Assembly (NCBI GenBank): GCA_944470555.2
Contig: OX104129.1
Location: 49,509,998 to 49,573,997, forward strand
Source: Heterobilharzia americana
Lineage: Eukaryota > Platyhelminthes > Trematoda > Strigeidida > Schistosomatidae
Length of the DNA: 64,000 bases
Reading direction: 5' to 3'
Below the pieces are notes generated by a model. That model saw only the letters and a list, made by a program, of their open reading frames with translations, did no database searches and had not been told where the DNA came from. Below, piece after piece: positions 10,601 through 24,586 of this stretch (within the stretch, counting starts at the first letter, position 1; the number at the start of each line of letters is the position of its first letter). The position numbers and the translations under genes are program-made.

Positions 10601-13485
10601 ACGACAACATTCATCACACGGCGAATACCATGTCACTTGGAACAAGAAGTTGGGCGCCAGGTTCAGGAAATGCTAGATGAAGGTATTATTGAAGAGGCTG
10701 ACAGTCCATACAGTTCTCCAGTACTTTTAGTAAGAAAGTCAAATGGGAAATATAGATTCTGCGTGGACTTCCGGGAGTTAAATAGCATAACGCAGCTGAA
10801 GCCATGTGCCATGCCGACGATAGCTGAGACACTGGATCGTTTGCAGAATGCGAAAGTATTTACAGTTCTGGACCTCCGCTCGGGCTACTGGCAGCTACCA
10901 ATAAAAGACAGTGATAAAGAGAAAACAGCATTTATTGTGGGCAAGAAGCAATACCAATTCAAGCGAATGCCATTTGGTCTGGCAGGGGCGCCCTTTACAT
11001 TTAGACGATTGATGATGTTGTTGCTGAAGAATTTAGAGAACGTAGAGGTGTACGGCGATGACCTGGTGGTGTACAGCCAGACGGAGGCAGAACACAGAAT
11101 ACCTTGAAGCTGTTTTGAGACGTATCGATGAGTTTGGACTCCCATCAATAAGACAAAATCTCAAGTAGCCAAGAGAGTGTTACGTTGCTGGACACAAAGT
11201 TGGAAACGGCGAAATAAAACCACTACCGAGAAAATTCTGAGAACTATTCCAGTGCCGAATTCCAAGAGGAAACTGCGACAATTCTTGGGTAGAGCAGCAT
11301 TCTACAGTCGGTTCCTCAAAAATTTCAATGAGATAGCAGCACCGTTATATAAGCTACTGGGCAACCCCAAATTTGTGTGGACGGAGGAGGCACAAAAAAC
11401 ATTTGATCACATCAAAGAACTCCTAAATGACCAGGAGATGACGTTAAAACTACCAATACCTGGTAGGCCATTTATCGTGTCCACCGATGCAAGTGATTAT
11501 GGAATAGGGGCAGTCCTGAGACAGACTGAAGGAGTAGTGGAGTATGCCAGCCGCGTTCTAACACCCGCAGAACAGAAATATTCTACAATGGAAAAGGAAT
11601 GTCTAGCGATAGTTTGGGCGCTGGAGAAGTGGAGATCGTACCTCCTCGGTCAACGATTCCATATTGAAACGGATCATAAACCTCTACAGTGGCTTAAGAC
11701 AGCGAGAGACCCCAGAGGAAAATTATCACGTTGGGTGTTACGACTGCAAGAATATGACTTCACCATCGGCCATGTGGCAGGGAAAGAAAACTGGTTGGCA
11801 GACTTCTTATCAAGATCTGACGAAGAAAATGAGCTACCTGAGATCGCATACGGCGTACATGCAGTGGAATGGAACCCGTTAAGACTTATTCGCCTTCAGA
11901 AGTCGGACCCGACACTGAAAGAAGTGATCAAAGCCATAACTGAAGGGACAGAGACACAAACGTCTGTGGGAGATAAAGAGTTGAGAACGTTGTTGACGCA
12001 GAAAGAACGCCTACGGATGAATACTTATGGAATGCTAACGTGGCGAGAAAATGACGGAAGCTGGTTGGCAGTGATTCCGAAATGTCTACGCGACAAAATG
12101 ATACAAGAATGCCACCAGTTAGCTCATACAGGTGTCTCACGGACAGCTGACCTTCTCAGACAAAGTGCATACTGGCCAGGTATAAGAGAGGATGTTGCCA
12201 AATACGTGCTGGGGTGTCCTCATTGTCAACTGATGAAAGGTGATCGGTATGTACGGCCGCCACTGCAGTCGATTCCAGTAGCAGCGGTTGGTGACCTGTG
12301 GTCGGTGGACGTAATGGGACCATTTCCGCAGACGTCTAGTGGCAACCAATACCTGTTGGTGATGACGGAGCATGCTACACGATGGGTAGACGCTGTCGCG
12401 ATTCCTGATCAACGCGCGAAGACAGTGACCGCAGCGGTGATGCGGCATATTATCGCGGATCACGGTGTGCCGAAGATGATACTGACCGACCAAGGTCCTT
12501 GTTTTGAGAGTGAAGAATTTAAATCCTGTTTGGAGCAGCTTGATATCAAGAGGATAAGAACGACGCCGTACCACCCGCAGACTAACGGTTTGACAGAACG
12601 GAATAACCGTACACTGAAGGAGTGGCTAGCTTCGAAAGGAGGAAATTGGGAGACGGAACTGCCGTTAGTATTATTAGCTCATCGTGCCTCGGTACAAGGA
12701 ACAACCAAGAAGTCGGCGTTCCAGTTAATGTATGGCAGGAAACCACGGCTCCCGATACATAGTAAGACCTGGCCCCAACAACAGCCTTGGAACATGACAA
12801 GATTGAGAGAGGAGCGGAAACAGGCTATCAGGAATGTGGAACGAAAGCAGAAGGCTGATGCTGAAAAATCTGAGCAGAGAGAAGGAAGTAAATGGAAACC
12901 ATTTGAGGTTGGAGATCAGGTGAAATGTAAAGAACGAGGATATACGTCAGGAGGTGAGTATGGCAGAAGGAAACTACTTCCGAAGTGGGAAGGACCATAC
13001 ATCATTACCGAGAGACGCGGTTCAATTTATACCATCAAACAAGGGAACAAAGAGAAAAGAGTAAACGCCAGCCTACTTCAAAAATGGAAGCAGTGGAAAA
13101 AAGACGAAACAGCGAGTGAAAACCAAGAGAAGACAGCACCAAGACGATCAACACGGTTGCAAGCCCGGAATTTTGAGGGGGGGACGAGTGTAGTGGGCGT
13201 GGCTGATAACAACGGATCTAAGTAGTCTATATCGAGAGGGTGGCAGGAATCATAGGGAATTACCGGCGATGGGTAACTCAGGGGATAGCACAGGCGTATT
13301 ACAGGGGATGCTGCTGATAAGAGTGCATGAAGAGCAGGTCAAGAGCAAATCAATACAGGAACGGAGAGGAAACGAAGACATTTGCAAATGGCTGGGTTAT
13401 TGCAAGGTGTACCACATGTAACTACTACCATTCCAATTGTTCGTAATAAACATTCTCTCGTCTAGTTGTCTTGACTCTTCACTAT

Positions 13486-13555
<70 letters not shown>

Positions 13556-16500
13556 GTAGTGCTAGTATGGTCACTCATAACCTCTCATTTACTTAACCTT
13601 GACTAGTTTGTCAGGATCTGTTTTTGCCCAGTTTCAGTCTAAACGACTACCCTGGACTTAAGTGTTTCGAACGAAACCGTATCCACTGGATAGTTCACGT
13701 TTGATAGTAGATGGGTCATGTATTTGTTTAGTTCAGAAACCGAGGAAGCAAAACCAGATAGTTGTTTGTACTGGTTTATTGTTTGGTATTTTCCGCAAGT
13801 GAATTATTGGCCGATTGATGCAAAACAACGTAAATTTATTGCATTCTTGTCTGGGAGTTATTAAAACATCAATCATTTCACCGTTACTTCATTATTTTGA
13901 TTCCATGATTAGTAGAAAATCTGTATATAAATGTAATCTTTTATAAGAGTTTTAATACAGCAAGCGTTTGTGTTCAGCTACCGTCTTAAGTAATCTATTC
14001 TATGAATGCGCAAACCTGACATTTGGTGTGGGAATGATGATGCAAGGTTCCATACAGTAAGTGTGAATCACGGTTCGCGCGGACATTTTTGTGGAAGGTT
14101 GATTTGACAGTCTCTTGAAGATACATATTTGACTTTTCAGTGTACAAAAATAAACCAAATGGTTAGGCCTTCATGTAGGGAAAACAAAACTGTCCTGGTT
14201 GATTTCGACTACTCTAAGTACTATTTTAGAGTCTAAATTTATATCACTTGGTGAATGTGTTATACAGTCAGGATAAAAAGAAATGTATGTTTTAATTGAG
14301 TCATATTGTTTCAATGAGTACTTAAAAAATGAAGCTGATTGCTAGTTTATTGATGATGTTGCGGAGATTCCCTTACACAATTTTGTTTTCTTTAAATTAT
14401 CATATATAGGCTACTGTTTCTTGCTATTTCAAGACGAAAGATCTGTCCAAAGTCTCATTAGCGCTTGTATTGTGGATGAAGGGAAATATTATTGGTGTGT
14501 TTCTTCACCCACTATGAAGGATAAGCCTGTAAGTTCAAGCAGAATAAATATATTTATACTTAATTTCAATAACTTCAGAACGTTTTTGTGCCTGTTTAAC
14601 GCTGTTATGAGGCAGTTTTTCTCTTGAAAGCTGAGCTGGCTAGTGTGTTACAATTATAGTTGAATTTGGTGCACATAGCCTGAGTGTTAAACACGGACTG
14701 AATCTGGAGCTACTTGCCATAAACCGTCATAACTAGATTTATGTCTTCTTTCTGTTTGTAACTGCTTTCAGTGAAGTTGCATTATCCTGTGTAGTTTTCC
14801 CATGTGTGCGGGCGTGTCAGAAACTAAAATGCCTAGCATGGAATCAGAATTTAATTGTTTTCGGTGAATCATCTTTCTTTATGGTTACAATCATATTGAC
14901 CGATAAAGTACCAAGATTAAATTGTCTTGATTGTCTTTTTGTTTATACATGCTAGTATTGGTTTATCTGAATTGTTATAATTTTTAGGGCGAAATTTAAT
15001 CGTTTATTAAGACCTTAGCCTTCCAAAACATGCAGTGTAAATACTGCTAGGGTGTCCATTCGCACAGTTTATGGGTTAGTAACACTAAAGTCATCGTCAT
15101 CTGGACATCTACAGACACTGTTGCACTTCGTACTCATTATCTATTTCAAGTGACTCCAACTCCAAGAAATGGAATTAGGAATATACTCTGCTAACTACTG
15201 TTTTGTACAGATACATGCTTCTATCTGATAGTATGGCTAGTAGCTGTCATACACAGCACCCTGTGTACTAGAGCGAATGGTCTTCTTGAAACAAGTAAGT
15301 TTTTTCATGCTGCTGAAGGAGCGAGTACGTTTAGTGCTCCTCAGTTGCCAACATCGGGGAGCTATCTTTATGTAGTGACCAAAAAGATTGAATCAGCAAC
15401 AGTGATGTGTGATCGTAGGCTGTCTTAAAACTTAGCAGCATTATGTTGGTTACACAGATGATTTTACGAGTTTTATGTATGCTTTCGTTTGTTTGTTTAA
15501 CTTAATTGGTCTGCTTGTATGGTGTAAATAAGCTTTGCGTATTATATCATTCTCCATCTAAACACTTAAAAATGCACTTATTAACCCAAGGGAGAAGAGG
15601 TAAATCAGTTGGCGAGGTTATGAACCTTCATCGACTGAGGTGGTTGGGACACGTGTTACGTATGCCTAGTCGCCGATTGACTCGTCACACAATGTTGGCC
15701 GAAGAAGGTGCAGCCTGGAAAAAGGCCCGAGGTGGCCAGACTAAAACATGGCATCAATGTATGAAGTCTTTGACTGTTGGTTTGGGCCATGTAGATTAGC
15801 CGGTTGGGGTCCGCTGGACAAGAGGAACCAGTGGTTGGAGACTCTAGGTGATAATGTCTGGTCCTATGTTGGTATTGATGATGACTTATTAACCCAGAGT
15901 TTTGCTTCAGAACTAGGAGGTCTTTATTATTGATATTCCTAAAACTGACCACAAATATAGGTGTATAGTTCATATTCGTTTCATCTAGTCATAAGTCTTA
16001 CCATTTAATTTTGTCATCCGATGACGTTTTATTGAAATAGGTGATTAACTCTAAACATGATATGTGAATGCTTTGCTTTCAGGTTAGTAAATTTTAGGAT
16101 ATTCCTTGGAGCTCGAGAATGTGTTCATCACAAGAAATTATTCACCACTGAGAATCATAGTTCTATATGACCTTTAAATCCTGCCGTTGAACACTTTGGT
16201 GTGACTGATCGACTAAGAGACTTCATAATGATCGTAAACAGTTGGTGTCAAAAGCGAGAGATAGAGCCGGTATCAGCACTAGGTAGTACTTGACAGTTAT
16301 TTCGGCTTAAGGTTACTGACTGAAAAGGCGGTAGTTAGTGGCACCATCGTTGAGAAGGATGGGTCCGTGATAAACTCTTGAGATAGACGGATAGAATGCT
16401 ATGATAACCACTAATGTACAGTTCATTTGGCCATCAGCCACACTTCAGTTGCTCAGCATCCAGCCTAAAAGTTAACGGGATGTGGATTTTGGCCCTCGAA

Positions 16501-19500
16501 CTCTTCTCAAAGTTGAGAAGGCTGTTTCAAACATGAAACGATTCAAAGCAGAAGGACCTGACGGCTTGCCACCTCAAGCTGTTAAGGGAGGAGGTTGGAA
16601 ACTGATGAGTGAAGCAACATAATAATAATAATTTTTCGAAACAGTTTTTATACAACTTGGAGTTTTGTAGAGATTATTGATTTAAAGTTGGTATTCATCA
16701 CCGACTGACATTAATTGGATAACTCCTAATGACCTGGAAGTATTAGACAGCTGTTTCATCCTTGTGCTCTCACCCATTGCCTCTCTAGGGATTTAACCCA
16801 GAACCTTCGGGTTCCGCGGTAAGCATGTTACCATTAAGCTACTGGGTCAGACGAAATCAACGTAAAACCGTGCACACAAGTGCATCTGTTCAAGTTGCCA
16901 CACTTCACAGTAGTATGCAAAGAACAAGTGGAAAAAAAAGTGATGTTAAAGTAGACAAAGTTGTGAGCCTACTGGGTTGGAATTCAAGGTTCCACATTTT
17001 CTTACTCCTGTTAGTTCGCGATGTAGTGCTATTTCCATCCAGTGCTATCGTTGAGTACCTGTTCTCATGTCCGACTTGGTTTGCCCGACTGGTGATGACT
17101 TCTCAGTACAACTTCAGGAAACCTCATCTCGAGGCATGTAATATTACCACTGAATATACTCCTTTACAACATTCCGAATGGTGTTAATTATAGCAATTTA
17201 AACTATCCAGATAATATTAGTAACGAGGACAGTTTTACATAAATGATTGAGATATTGAAAAGATTGATTACTTAATGTTGCAAAAGTGATAAGTGAGTTC
17301 TGTTGTAATACCTTTTTTTCACATAATGGGCATGTTAGGTGCGGCACATTTGAGTTCATGACAGAGGCACCTCGTAGTATATGGGAAACAGAGGTAGTTC
17401 TACTAGACTAGCCTACTTCACTGCTCATCCTAGTTTATTGAAAGGGAGAAAAGTCTTCTTGTGACTAACATCGTATCCAAGATCCTGGCATCTATAGTTA
17501 TCTGACGCCTAGCTGGAGATCGATAATAGCAAACTCGAGAAAACCAGGCTGGTGAACGAGGGTGTATCGACCATATTTTCACCCTCTGACATGTTCTGGA
17601 ACACAGACATACTTACGGGCAGCCGACACGCCTTATTTCTTGACGCGAAGGTGGCATTGAACTCTGTCGACTGTGTGTTTTGACTATGAAAGGAGTACCA
17701 CTTTTTCTGTCCACTTGTTCTTTGCATACTACTGTGAAATGTGTTAACTTTAACCGATACACTTGTGTACGAAGTTCTACATTTGTTTTTTTCTGTGGCA
17801 TAATTGCTCTATCTCAGAGCATTCTGTCAGTTCCGGAATCCTTGATTTCTCGTCAGAAATGATTAGTTGGTAGTGTATATGCGTTTCAGATTCATCTCAA
17901 CTACTTTTCTGTAACTAATATATAATGCATATCTAAAAGTCAGACGAAATCTGTACTGGGTATATCAAACTACAGGAGTCCTAAACTAAGATGAAATAGT
18001 TATTCATTGTTTCTGAATGTTCATTAGTTCTCTAACTAATCCCGATTTGTGTTGGAAGCTACTTGGAAATCAATCAATCCCCGTGAACTACCAGGCGAAA
18101 CTTATCTTTGTTACACTATTGAGGGGTTTCACTTCGATATAAAGTCAATAAAACAGTTGCCTGTCCTGTATAATTCAGTGTAGAGCTATGGCTCAGTGGT
18201 TTATAGAGATGCCTGTCAACCAATAGGTCTTGGGTTCGAGCCCTGTAGTACATGCAAAGGTGTGGGCAGTCAGGTAGTATCAGTAACACGCACACAATAG
18301 GTGTGGCTTATTGCCTAGTGCGCGTATATGCACAAGGTGGCCAAGTGCGTATAACTCACTATTGTTGTCATCATTTCAGTTCCATTTTAGTCTGTTTATT
18401 AGAAATGTCACAGTGAAACAGTATTATTTACTGGATAACATTTCAGACATGATTTATTGTCTATATTCATATCAGGTCATATTGTTGAGTCAAAGGTTCT
18501 TGTACGAACGAGTTTATTTGTTTTCAAATCAATGCCATTATATCTTTTTTTAATTTCCCTCACCCAGCATTTCATTGGGATTAAGGTGCAGAGGACACTA
18601 GATCTAAATCAGTTGATGAAATTGTTTAGAAGTATGCCTTTTCAATTCTGTAACTACCTGCAGGTTCATGAATCAAACTTATTAGCGTACATTTTTGTTA
18701 TTGACGCAAACACTATGATTGAAATGCATTGTTAATGGAATGAAGTGAAAGAGAAACTAGCGTCTAAATGCTATTTGCAGAAGGCTCAATTTATGCTACA
18801 ATAGGAAATAAATGTGTTTATAATTCTTTTGAAGATCTTATCGTAACAAAATGTGAGATATAGTCTTTTAGACACTAAATTCCCAAAGCCTACTACTGAA
18901 CTGTTTTCAAATTTATTTGAAGTGACTTTTGAAGCTGTACAGGTGACTTACTGCATAGTCCAGTGTTTTAGTTGTTTCAGGAATGTCTAGAAACTTTGGT
19001 TAGTTTATTTGGTTCCCAGTGATTCTTATAGTCAAGAAGAGAACTGTGAGTTCATTGAGAACGATTAATACTTTAAAAAAAATTTAGTGCCATTCTTTTC
19101 TACTAACAGGATTTCAAGGTGTTTGCCCATTTCTCAATACTTCCTTTTCACTGGATTAGTTTGGATTACATTATGATTTTATTTCAATAAAAGTAAACTC
19201 ACCAGGTTTCATATTTCATCAATAGATAAATCTATTTTTCTCTTAATTATCTTTTAGGTTCAAATTCGACCATGGAACTTAGCAGATTCCGATTTCGTGA
19301 TGGATGGCTCTCAACCGTTAGATCCTCGTAAGACAATATTTGTTGGAGGCGTTCCGCGTCCTCTTAGAGCTAGTAAGTCAGTCGGTGTTTTTAAAAGCAT
19401 CACAGATGTTGCTTATTACCAGTATTACTGATATTTGAGGAAATTCGGTTTCCATCTTTTTACTAAATTTTACTGCACGATTATCTCTATCAAGCAGCAG

Positions 19501-20863
19501 AAAAGTTGTTCAACCGTTTCAAAGATTATTCCCAATGTAAAATGTAAAATGGTGTTGTAATTAATGCTCAAGGATGTGGTCTTTCAGTGTTATTGACCTA
19601 TATCACATCTCTCCAGTGCTCCCAGATTTTCAATTGTTCTCCAACTGATGTCACTCTGTGATGAGTGCCAACTTACAATTTAGGCTTATGATAATACCTG
19701 ATTTCCAAGTGCAGATTGTTGAGGCGTGAAGCCACTGTGTTTGGTCTGATGCCTAGTATAAAAACTTGTATATAGATACTAAGTTACCTTAATAACTATC
19801 ATTATTGCTAAATATTAGCTTGCTTGTCAACCACATTCTAGTTTTGCGAAATGTTTGACTTCAAAGATTGTTACCATACTGGGAAATAATTTGATCAACT
19901 CAACTTTTTTTCCCACCTTATTTGTTCCAGAAACTCAGTACTTGGCAAATTAGCTGATTGGTTAGCGTCACTTGCAAACGGTAGTTTCGCGGAGTGGAGG
20001 TTTTCACGATAAATATTTCATGGATCCTATGTATGAAAGCATAAGGACTATCATCGGCTTTTCTTCAGGATACAATTGTATTAGGGGGTAGTACGGTTAG
20101 ATTCTTGAGGTGAATCAAACAAGCTAGTCATTTGGAAGTGCACTACTATACATTCATAGGAAGTCAAATTCTGTTTGTTACTGAATGACAAAATAACTAT
20201 TCTAAACCGGTGGGATTTAGTTGGTCAGAGCATACAGTTTAGACAAAATGACTCTAGAACTGGTTGGATGAGTGAAACAGTATTACTCGTAATTTTCCAT
20301 TTGTGATATCTCTTTTCTTTCACTAGCTGTCGTGTTCATTTTCCTGGCATGCGGAGGTGCACCTAATTGACGTAGACATTTGATTTCCAATCTCTGACTT
20401 TGGAAGTCGAACCCATATACACCTATTCAGGTTCGGATAACGGAGTTAAAATATTCAGTCCTTATACAAGTGTCTTACAACTTAATTATGAACCCTTATA
20501 GAGTTACTGAGCTGCACTTTCTTCTATGCAACGTTTTTCAGATTCCTAGTTGTATAGTGTGCACGTTAGTTCTTGCCCTTATGTTTAGTTCCTGTTTGAT
20601 CTTAACTTAGATCTATCTATGCGAAGATAGTTTGTTTAAAATCACACTGTTATGTGTACACAACCAACAACTGAATGTCATTCAGTGGAATTCTTAGTTT
20701 ACAAGTGCATTCAGTGATCGTTTCATTTTGTTAACATAAGTATATTTCTCTGAAGGTATTTTTTAGTTCTTCGACCTATGTTTAAAATGAGGTATAGAGG
20801 AAAATATTAGTCAGAGAAAACATACTCCCTTCCTACTTTTCGTTTTCTAATATTTCCTCTCTT

Positions 20864-20937
<74 letters not shown>

Positions 20938-23900
20938 AAAATCGATTTTCCATCTATACATCTTTCCCTTCACTTTCATAGTTTCATTCCTATCAATATG
21001 CATGTAAAGTAATTTGTTTGCTTCCACACACGCATCCACAAAGTAACTTGTTTCTGTCTTCTCTGCCTGTCAGTTTTCCATTCTCTCTTGTTTTTGAAAT
21101 CTCTTTCCCTTTTGCCATGACCTGAAAATGACCTCACTTGTAGACAGAAGTTTACTGCTTTTCATTTTTCTTCCTTGGCCATAGTCTGAACTAGTCATCA
21201 TTGTTGTTTATGGTATATAATTTCTGCCCAACCAACGATGTCAGATTCAGATACCACGAACTGGAATTATTCTCTTTGTGATAAGTATTCATGGGTCTGT
21301 ATTACGAAAATAAAGCGTTGAGTGGCATTTATCGCGATCTCACCTTTTGGAGTGCCTGGAATCGATAAAAGATCCGCGTCATTCAGTAAATCCAAATACA
21401 ACCACTCGTGTGATTCACAGACTAAATAGTTATGGGGTAATGATTTTTACTGCAGCAGCAATGCGTTGCCTTCTGCGAGAACAGTTATTGAATCATGTTT
21501 GGGGAGCGGTGTTTTGCAGTTTCTCATAACTAATTTTAAACGGTTTAATGTCCAGATATATTGGGTGAATAGTACCCCAGTTGCAGCTGGTGACGTTTAC
21601 ACCAGTGTGTGTGGTAAAAAAAGGCACATCCTGGAGTAGAGCTAGCGTAAGAAAATAAATTGATGAGGAGCACTATAACGTGAAGTCTGACTGTTAGCTG
21701 GAGATTTCAAACCCTGTATCTTAAGTCTATCAGTAGCTAGAAATTCTAGGTCCCTGTTAAAAACAGCACTCTTCACCTTCCCTCAATTCCTGAACACATT
21801 ACTTTCCATTTGTATGTTTCTTACCTACTTATACCCTTCGTCCCTTTTCATCCTGTCCTACTTAGGATTTCTCTTCGCGATGTACGGAAGTGTGAAAACC
21901 AACATACTTTTGTGTTAGGTTTCATGCTATTATTTTGTATGTACACGAAGAATGTAGGATGTAGCATGTCTTATCTAAACAAGACTGAACTACGATTAAC
22001 TGGTTTTTCTGAGTATTAACGCATATGTATATTAGCAGTTTGCAAGATGTGCTGAAATGAGGTATGGCAACTTGGACCGTTACACAGTAACGCCAGGTCC
22101 TACGTTGACCCTGACTAACTCAGACCTGTTTGATGAGTGTTGATTTTGAGTACTAAACTGGTATCTATACTTGTCTTGGGGAACAACGAAAGTTTCCGAA
22201 ATTTGAGTTGATGCATTGAGTTCAAATTGGTATCAATGATCCACTCTAAAACACAACTACACATTAAAAGGGTGGGGAATAGCTTACTTTGCGAACTTCA
22301 TCATGTTCTTTTGTGCACAAAAATCTCATTTTTCACATCATGTTGTATCAATTTCCATTCCAAATAGTATTATATCTCATTTTTCTAGTTGAACTTGCTC
22401 TGATTATGGATCGTTTGTACGGTGGTGTTTGTTATGCTGGTATAGACACTGATCCAGAATTGAAATATCCTAAAGGTGCTGGTCGTGTTGCATTCTCAAA
22501 TCAGCAGAGTTACATAGCAGCAATCAGTGCACGATTTGTTCAGTTACAGCATAATGAAATTGATAAACGCGTAAGTTTTGTACATTCATGGTGTTTGTGA
22601 TTCATATTCCAGGCTATTTTATGTGAAAGGAACTGATGTATTCAGAATAGCGGCTTCAAGGACTGGGGAATGGTTTTCACTGCTAATGAACATAAATCAA
22701 AGTTCTCTGAGAGGAGTCATTGAGTTGATTTCTCTCTCCAATGTTTCTTTGATGTTGAACAGTGGTAGTCGCTAAATTTAAAACTTTTGGTTGTATTAAG
22801 ATAGTCGTTGTTGCAGCTGATATTTGTCGGTTTGATTTTGAACAGTATGAGAAGCACTCATTTCAGGTGAACTTTAGGGCATACTCTGGTTCTCAGTGAG
22901 TTTTCAGTTGATTTTGGCCCACTCATTCGTACTCATATCACTATATATTTCTGTGTCAGTTGGGAGATGATAGGATGAACTTTCATGTATGACAGGTTGG
23001 TTTTAATCAAACAAAATTTTTCTAAGCTCGCCTATCTTCATTTCCTACTTTAACAGAGGTAACTGTATTGAAAGTAGCCTGACCAACAATGGACTAGATG
23101 GTAACTGTATCTAGCAGGTGTAAGAAAGTAAATTGGTTAATTTTTAGTTGCTGTTTCTGAACTGGCAATAGGGATAACAATAATAGCAGTGATTCGTTCG
23201 CTTCTAAGTAATCAGCTCGAAGTCAGTTCTCCTTCGCATAATTTAGTCGCCATTGGGATAGATTATTTTTGCCAACTAAAATTATTCACTCCTATCAGAC
23301 CTTTTCTATCGACCAAATGTTTTAGTCTAGTTCCATCTTCCCTTCACCTCTTATCCAATCCCATTGAAATACTTTACATATATGTATAAAATTGTCTTTT
23401 GTGCGTAGGTGTTTATCTAGAATCTAGATGTTGCCCTATTTTCCATTCATTTTTTCATGTTACCATAAATATTATTCAGGTATTTTGTTCATCTTAAAAA
23501 TTTAGTATTGATTGTAATGCATTTGATGCAGCAATAGATAAAAGCTAATATGTAATCTGAACTGTATGGATGAAATTAAGTGTGATTCTCCTACAAGCAT
23601 TTAATGCTCTTAGTGTTTACTTATGCCTACTAAGTATCCGGAAGCCTTTTAAAAGCTAAGTTTACCGCACATTAGTGCGTTAAATCTGATTCTATAGCTA
23701 TGAAAGACAACTAGATAAAATACTTGTATAAGCTACAGCTATTCAGCTACTTTTCTCTTTATGACATTGTATGTCACCATATAAGCTGTACACTAGTTAG
23801 GCTTACGGTATTGGGAAGGCTGGTCAAATAGGGCTACAAACTTTTATGGATCCAGTTGCTTTAGACATACTGAGCTTGCTTTGGTGCAGTATGGGATGAT

Positions 23901-24518
23901 AAGATTTGGTAGTGGTTCCCAGACCAGAAGAGGGTTCCTATTGGATTGAGTTACGTAGGTTTCGTAATAAGGGTCCATTAAACAAGTGAAGTAGACTAGG
24001 TAATATGCTTCAAAATGGATTACAGTGGTGTATTTGCACTCACGTCTTATACTCATTTACATCTCGGAAAACTTCCAGTCAGTCATTGTACTTTATTTCC
24101 TTTATCTCATTTTCTTTCTTATAGTAGCATTTTGAGACTACTGATACTAACTTTATAGTGATATCTTTCTCATTGTTAACTTTTACCTGTATATGGTAAT
24201 CTCAAATATGACAAATCGCAGTGGCACAATTATGCTGGTTGGATCCATCAACTTATTTGCCTGTTGATTATTTGTTGACTGAATTCCATACTATGGAAGT
24301 TCATTATAGAATTAACGAATTGATTAATGATTCATACGTATGTTAAGTGGTGAAAATTGCCTATTCGAGATATCTAGTCAGCCTTAAACAGTGTGAACTT
24401 TCTGAGTCAATGTGGCTCATCGCTTTGAGTACTTACTTTTCAATCGTTGTGGCTAGAGTTCATACTTTACTTCATCTATTTCTATCTGAGTGACCGGATG
24501 GTATCATAAAACCTCATT

Positions 24519-24586
<68 letters not shown>

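Larger units (their letters stand above)
9027..13481 (+). mobile_element. Ty3/gypsy LTR retrotransposon, complete but inactivated
   Basis: A 4455-bp element with two LTRs (9027-9340 and 13189-13481), a primer-binding site, gag, pol and a polypurine tract. It is flanked by the 4-bp duplication CTAT (9023-9026 and 13482-13485). Pol order is protease, RT, RNase H, integrase, which is the gypsy order, not Copia. There is no envelope gene. Breaks are an in-frame TAG and TGA in gag, a frameshift after the protease, and a stop plus compensating frameshifts after RT. The LTRs differ by a few substitutions and an 18-bp indel. It lies in CPEB intron 2, in the sense orientation. Its GC content is visibly higher than the flanks. 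Its LTRs contain AATAAA-like signals that could affect host transcripts. Confidence 0.95.
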
